Source: Chitinophagaceae bacterium (GTDB taxonomy: Bacteria; Bacteroidota; Bacteroidia; Chitinophagales; Chitinophagaceae). From it: 36,248 bases of DNA. Numbering within the stretch: position 1 is the stretch's first letter; every line of letters begins with the position of its first letter. The translations under genes were made by a program, and so were the position numbers. The notes below the pieces were generated by a model. It was not told where the DNA came from. It saw only the letters and a program-made list of their open reading frames with translations, and searched no databases. The DNA is taken from the NCBI GenBank assembly GCA_016787125.1, contig JAEUVM010000219.1, positions 1 to 36,248 of the forward strand, in the 5' to 3' direction. Below, in pieces: positions 32,920-36,248 of the stretch.

Positions 32920-33780
32920 TCAATCCTTAGAAAGTATCAATGCTTCCAGTGTCTTGTTGAACGTATCCGGCATTTCAATCATCGGGTAATGGCCCGAGCC
33001 GTGTACGGTTTTAACCCTGAAGCCTTTGACGCAATATTTCTTCAGTGAATCAGCATTGACCGGATATACATCGCTGTTGAGCAGCAGCAAAGGATGATGC
33101 AATTGAGCCATTACCTGCTTTTGCTGCTGGCTCATTATCGTGTTTGCCCGTAATACTTTTACAGCTATACTTTTATCGGCGGTTAATACATCGCCCATCA
33201 CCCTTTTTCGTACAGCGGTATCAGTAGAAGGCTGAAACAGATCTTTTGACATGTTGGCATTCACCACACTGTCATATCGCTGGTAAAACAGGTCGAAGAA
33301 ATTATCAACCTCAGCTTTTACAGTATCATTAAAGACTTCGGCTGGCTGATGCAGATTATCAATACCCACAATACCGATTATATTTTCAGGAAAACGTCGG
33401 CTTACATCCAGGATGATATCACCCGACATTGAGTGACCGATCAATATCACATTGCTGAGCTTCAATTGTTTTATAACAGCACTTACATCACCGGAATAAC
33501 GGTCAAAGAACCATGTGCTGTCAAGCTTTTTTCCTGATTGGCCAAAACCCGGGAGGTCTATAGTCACTACTTTATAGCGTGGACAGAAATACTTCACCTG
33601 CGCATCCCAATATTCCTTGTTGATACACCAGCCATGTATAAATAACAATGTTGTATCGCCATCACCGCATACGGCCGTAGCGATCTTGTTACCATCATTT
33701 TCTACTGTTATGGGAGCATTTTCTTTCCCTTTGCAGGCAAAGAACAACAGGAAACAAAAAAAAGGCAGCAATTGCTTCAT
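32920..33780 (-). CDS. Lipoprotein alpha/beta hydrolase
   Basis: The 286-aa product has a lipoprotein signal (MKQLLPFFCFLLFFAC, Cys16). The alpha/beta hydrolase fold shows the HG oxyanion motif (LLFIHGWCINKEYW), nucleophile Ser117 in ILIGHSMSGD and catalytic His264 in HGSGHYPMIE. The acid is probably the Asp in LLNSDVYPVN. The enzyme is therefore complete and tethered to the envelope, and could act on an exported ester or peptide; the substrate is unknown. It lies 43 bases after the unknown 351-aa gene on the same strand, so the two may form one transcript. Confidence 0.88.
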   Translation of the reverse strand: MKQLLPFFCFLLFFACKGKENAPITVENDGNKIATAVCGDGDTTLLFIHGWCINKEYWDAQVKYFCPRYKVVTIDLPGFGQSGKKLDSTWFFDRYSGDVSAVIKQLKLSNVILIGHSMSGDIILDVSRRFPENIIGIVGIDNLHQPAEVFNDTVKAEVDNFFDLFYQRYDSVVNANMSKDLFQPSTDTAVRKRVMGDVLTADKSIAVKVLRANTIMSQQQKQVMAQLHHPLLLLNSDVYPVNADSLKKYCVKGFRVKTVHGSGHYPMIEMPDTFNKTLEALILSKD

Positions 33781-33823
33781 GGCAGCAGGTTTATGCTGCT
33801 AAGGTAAGCAGATAGCAGGGGCT

Positions 33824-34879
33824 TCAGGCCACCGTCCAGCGCAGGTTAACACTGTACTTTCCTTTTTTGATAAATCCGTCGCCCTCAAAACCGATTTCCA
33901 CCGTGCGGGCAAAAGTTTCGCCGGCCAGTGGTGGTGTTTCCAGCACCAGTTCATCCGGCAGCACCTGGCTTATTTCATCACCGCCGGAAAAAAGAAGAAT
34001 ATCGCCGGAAAGGGTAACAACTGCACCTAATCCTATTAAAGCAATAGTAATGGGCAATCCCACCGCAGGGAAAAAACTTGTAACAAGGCCACCGGCCATT
34101 ATCACTTTACCCACCACCCTCATGATGGCACCGGCAACTTCCACCCTTTCTGACCCGCCAAAAAAACCCTCTTCCACAATCAGCACCCCGCCGGCGAAAG
34201 TGGCTGGGAATACCCCACCTGTTGAGTCGCCGAGGTTGATGGTAAAAAGATTTCCTGCTGCACCCGGCGACTTGCTGTCCCCTTTCTTAAAGTCGGCGCT
34301 GAAGAAATTGTTGCGCTCCTGTCTGGCGCCGGTACTGTCCACAACAAAAGCTGAAAACTGCACTTCATCTTTACGGGCGTCGTTTGTTTCCACGCAGGTT
34401 ATATTCTCCACGGCAAATTGCAATATGGTGCCGGGTGCGGCCTGCCGGGGTGTAGGTCCCGGTACTGCCACCGGCTTCGGTACGGGAATTGCTTTGTAGC
34501 GTTTCTTTATATCGGTCAATTCTTTGTCGGTCAGTTTCATTTCTTCCGGCAGTGCAAGGGCTTTTACCTGGTCAGCAATGGAGGTGTTGGCTTTGAGGTC
34601 CACCGATGCCAGCTGCCCGTACTTCTGTTTTCTTTTTGCTGGTGTGGTATTCAGTTCTCCTTTCAGGTGATCAATAAATTTATCCCTTCTTCTTTTGGGC
34701 AATGCATTTACCAGGGAGGTAATGGCATGTTCCAGACTGTCATTCCCGGCGGGCAGCGGATACTTAGAAGGATTCTCCAGGTGGGCTGCTGCTTTCTGTG
34801 CGGACAACTGTACGGTGTGCTGGAGGCGATTCCGCAACAGTTTTATCTTGGGAGAAATAGTTGCTCTTTGAACTGACAT
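33824..34879 (-). CDS. Unknown 351-aa protein with predicted membrane hairpin
   Basis: Three parts are visible. Residues 1-140 are basic and helical with a Pro-rich linker (PVPKPVAVPGPTPRQA). Residues about 150-240 are beta-rich with ENITCVETNDARKDEVQFSA, LFTINLGDSTGGVFP and VLIVEEGFFGG. Then comes a glycine-rich hydrophobic segment of about 60 residues that could form two membrane helices (IMAGGLVTSFFPAVGLPITI, LGAVVTLSGDILLF). The protein ends in a beta tail (EGDGFIKKGKYSVNLRW). The C-x-E-T-x-D-x-x-x-DE pattern and the GxGxY...W ending recall a family of hypothetical beta-sandwich proteins split by a hydrophobic insertion, known to me only from memory. No signal peptide. A promoter lies at 34910-34941. 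Confidence 0.8.
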   Translation of the reverse strand: MSVQRATISPKIKLLRNRLQHTVQLSAQKAAAHLENPSKYPLPAGNDSLEHAITSLVNALPKRRRDKFIDHLKGELNTTPAKRKQKYGQLASVDLKANTSIADQVKALALPEEMKLTDKELTDIKKRYKAIPVPKPVAVPGPTPRQAAPGTILQFAVENITCVETNDARKDEVQFSAFVVDSTGARQERNNFFSADFKKGDSKSPGAAGNLFTINLGDSTGGVFPATFAGGVLIVEEGFFGGSERVEVAGAIMRVVGKVIMAGGLVTSFFPAVGLPITIALIGLGAVVTLSGDILLFSGGDEISQVLPDELVLETPPLAGETFARTVEIGFEGDGFIKKGKYSVNLRWTVA

Positions 34880-34909
34880 ATGAGTGGTTTAAATGGTAAA
34901 TGATGAATA

Positions 34910-34941
34910 CAATATTAACGATGAAAGCGGGGGCAGACAAT
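34910..34941 (-). promoter_or_regulatory. Candidate promoter of the 351-aa unknown gene
   Basis: On the minus strand ATTG (34938-34941) and TAATATTG (34910-34917, one mismatch to TAnnTTTG) are separated by exactly 20 nt. The ATG at 34879 follows 30 nt later. Confidence 0.5.
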
Positions 34942-34966
34942 CACCGAAAGTGGGGAGGTTCGTTTT

Positions 34967-35020
34967 TAGTTGATAGTTTGTAGTCGATAGTTCATGGTCA
35001 TGGTTTATGGTTCATGGGTT
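34967..35020. repeat. Degenerate tandem repeat, GATAGTT / TTCATGG-type
   Basis: The segment alternates TTGATAGTT and TCGATAGTT with TTCATGGTCATGG and TTATGGTTCATGG. It is a low-complexity run of 7-13-nt units. It lies in the 479-bp gap between the 351-aa gene and the antitoxin gene. Similar runs occur in Bacteroidota intergenic DNA; no function is assigned. Confidence 0.6.
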
Positions 35021-35184
35021 AAAATCAGCAGGCGTTATGACGACAGTAATTTTTATTTGCCGCTCTCATCGTTCAGTTCCCTGTTCAACAGTAGTCCGCC
35101 GCCCGCCTCCTATCTGCCACTGTCTTACGGTCTCTGTGTTGAAGCCACCGTTTCAACAAAACAGTTATCTCCGTCACCATCCAT
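35021..35184. other. Intergenic stretch with no recognised gene
   Basis: This is the middle of the 479-bp gap at 34880-35358. Open frames on the plus strand (from about 35000) have unnatural composition, no start context and no family resemblance. I see no hairpin or promoter here beyond the flanking repeat and the structured element at 35185. Confidence 0.55.
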
Positions 35185-35260
35185 CTGTTTGCCTGCCATG
35201 GCAGGATATGCGGCTAAGCGGCGCAGCCCCTCAACGGCATATCGCTGACCCGGCAAACAG
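35185..35260. repeat. Structured palindromic intergenic element
   Basis: Nested inverted repeats span 76 bp. An outer stem pairs CTGTTTGCC (35185-35193) with GGCAAACAG (35252-35260), both perfect. A second stem pairs GATATGC (35205-35211) with GCATATC (35237-35243). Inside the left arm CCTGCCATGGCAGG (35192-35205) is a perfect 14-bp palindrome that could form a competing hairpin. The layout suggests a dispersed palindromic repeat (REP/MITE-like) or a folded RNA; copy number cannot be seen from one window. Confidence 0.5.
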
Positions 35261-35358
35261 CCCGTTAGTATAAAGGGGTTCGGTTCAAAATAATATATCA
35301 CCGGGAAGAAAGCATAATCGGCGACAAATTGATAACTTTACTAACTCAAAAATGTGAC

Positions 35359-35595
35359 ATGCCTGCAGCATCAAGTATTTCCTTACCCCTTCCCTTCAAC
35401 CAATTAGTTGAATTGGTGAAGAAACTTCCTGAAAAACAAAAGCAAAAGCTCATGCATGTATTAGAGGAAGACATGCCAGATACTGTTCCGGAATGGCAAA
35501 AACAGGAAGTACGTAAACGTATCAATAAGTATAAAAAACACCCGGGGTTGTTGGTAGATGAAAAGACTGCATTGAAACAAATCAAAGCGATGTAA
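35359..35595 (+). CDS. Type II antitoxin, addiction-module component type
   Basis: From the ATG at 35359 the product is 78 aa. An N-terminal helical region (LVELVKKLPEKQKQKLMHVL) precedes PEWQKQEVRKRINKYKKHPG and VDEKTALKQIKAM. The P-E-W...E-V-x-x-R...Y...P...V-D/W-x-E-x-A...I arrangement is that of short addiction-module antitoxins (PF09720-like) encoded just before ParE/RelE toxins. The gene ends in TAATG, sharing one base with the toxin start, a classic coupled TA layout. The N-terminal half is likely the DNA-binding or dimer part and the C-terminal tail the toxin-neutralising part (inferred). An in-frame start at 35329 is less likely. Confidence 0.8.
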   Translation: MPAASSISLPLPFNQLVELVKKLPEKQKQKLMHVLEEDMPDTVPEWQKQEVRKRINKYKKHPGLLVDEKTALKQIKAM

Positions 35596-35903
35596 TGCCC
35601 CGTTATACCCTTGCCTTCTCTCCCGAGTCTTTGAAGGAAATTGAAAGGATAATTTTATTTTATAATAATGCCAGTAAGGGACTTGGTGCCCGTTTTAAAA
35701 AAAGTCTTCTTACTGAACTGGCATTAATCAAAAGAAACCCGCTGACCCGCTCCTTCCGGTATGGTGAAGTAAGGTTTGCCGTAGTAAAAAAATTCCCTTA
35801 CGCTGCTCATTACACTATTGACGAAGACACACATATTATCAAGATCCAGGGAGTTTTCGGATTTTCCCAGGATTCAGAATCGAATTGGAAACAACGATTT
35901 TAA
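35595..35903 (+). CDS. Type II toxin, RelE/ParE family
   Basis: This 102-aa protein begins PRYTLAFSPESLKEIERIIL and has two N-terminal helices, then GLGARFKKSLLTELALIKRNP. A beta sheet follows with YGEVRFAVVKKFPYAAHYTI and THIIKIQGVFG. This is the RelE/ParE fold, with the F-P-Y-x-x-x-Y and I-x-x-V motifs of the ParE branch. ParE toxins act on gyrase and RelE on mRNA at the ribosome; which applies here cannot be decided. It overlaps the antitoxin stop by one base (TAATG), so translation is coupled. Confidence 0.87.
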   Translation: MPRYTLAFSPESLKEIERIILFYNNASKGLGARFKKSLLTELALIKRNPLTRSFRYGEVRFAVVKKFPYAAHYTIDEDTHIIKIQGVFGFSQDSESNWKQRF

Positions 35904-36076
35904 CCGGCACACTTGCCTTTTGTATATCCGGTATAATAGCTTAACCTGAATGCCGAAATAGAATTCATCAGAAATACCTGCTACTTCCGGGCCAACCGCA
36001 AAGCGATCAATATGAGAGAAACACAAAAATTTATCAGGCTGGGTAAATTACTGGCAGAGTTGCTGTGATGCTTTAT

Positions 36077-36110
36077 AAAAAACAGCCCCCACGTTTCCGC
36101 AGGGGCTGTT
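36077..36110 (-). terminator. Terminator after dnaK
   Basis: AACAGCCCC and GGGGCTGTT form a 9-bp GC-rich stem around an 11-nt loop. On the minus strand a TTTTT tract follows. It lies 33 bases below the dnaK stop at 36144. Confidence 0.9.
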
Positions 36111-36143
36111 CCAACTATTATCCTTTATCAATTATCTGTTCAC

Positions 36144-36248
36144 TTACTTCACTTCTTCGTACGGCACATCCGTTACATTATCACCACCGGCAGCGGCATC
36201 AGCCGTGTGTGGTTGTTCAGCGCCGGGTTGTGCACCGCCCTGCTCCTG
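36144..36248 (-). CDS. dnaK: DnaK (Hsp70) C-terminal end (cut by window edge)
   Basis: The minus strand from the right edge gives 34 codons and a stop at 36144. The peptide is a Gln/Gly/Ala-rich linker followed by DNVTDVPYEEVK at the very end. This low-complexity tail closing in a D-V-x-Y/F-E-E-V-K motif is diagnostic of DnaK, whose terminal motif recruits or enhances chaperone function. Everything upstream is outside the window. The terminator at 36077 ends the transcript. Confidence 0.87.
   Translation of the reverse strand, partial: QEQGGAQPGAEQPHTADAAAGGDNVTDVPYEEVK

Noticed and set aside
34994..35273. Two overlapping plus-strand open frames of about 85 codons in the intergenic region
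   Set aside because: Composition is unnatural, both frames run through the palindromic element, and no homology or start site is apparent. They are likely chance frames in repeat DNA.
35930..36068. Short open frame ending MRETQKFIRLGKLLAELL, between the toxin gene and dnaK
   Set aside because: Only 18 codons follow an ATG at 36012; a longer open stretch lacks a start. It could be a gene remnant, but nothing supports expression.

Overview
The window looks like chromosomal DNA from a member of the Bacteroidota, most likely Chitinophagaceae or a close relative. The evidence is a short primary sigma factor (291 aa, no region 1.1), a DUF4249 lipoprotein, an outer-membrane beta-barrel/TonB-type receptor with a CarboxypepD_reg-like domain, the short Bacteroidota form of arginine decarboxylase, DUF6941, and repeated -7 elements of the form TAnnTTTG instead of sigma70 -10 boxes. 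Most of it is ordinary housekeeping and envelope DNA, with some accessory material near the right end. No CRISPR array, insertion sequence or prophage is visible.

Layout, left to right. Positions 1-4965 are mostly minus-strand: a 3'-cut folB, trxB, an orphan DUF4249 lipoprotein, rpoD, lgt and a bacilliredoxin-like (DUF1094) gene. The last is divergent from an hsp20 gene. Positions 5720-9720 hold small envelope proteins (an NTF2-like secreted protein and two short lipoproteins), a polyamine-type arginine decarboxylase, a conserved 65-aa protein and a DUF6941 protein. Positions 9959-14019 hold two tandem paralogous secreted subtilases and a DinB-fold protein. Positions 14075-17247 hold a tail-specific protease, tRNA-His and a DUF445 membrane protein. 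Positions 17373-22311 hold a TonB-family receptor and two abutting glycosyltransferases with non-ATG starts. Positions 22292-27228 hold ftsE, purM, ribF, a lipoprotein and holA.

The most unusual block is 27453-30701. Two paralogous proteins, each with one N-terminal membrane segment, a long coiled coil and a C-terminal beta-rich domain, flank a gene for an exported protein. That protein has the pattern of an ASKHA-fold PPX/GppA phosphatase. Such proteins normally act in the cytoplasm, so an exported version next to membrane-tethered coiled coils is a good candidate for an undescribed envelope complex.

Positions 30745-36248 hold a small helical protein, an outer-membrane barrel protein, a PhyH-type dioxygenase, a lipoprotein alpha/beta hydrolase and a 351-aa unknown with a predicted membrane hairpin. 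After these come a repeat-bearing intergenic region, a type II toxin-antitoxin pair and the 3' end of dnaK. All functions are read from sequence patterns without database searches. Promoter and terminator calls come from motif and hairpin inspection.
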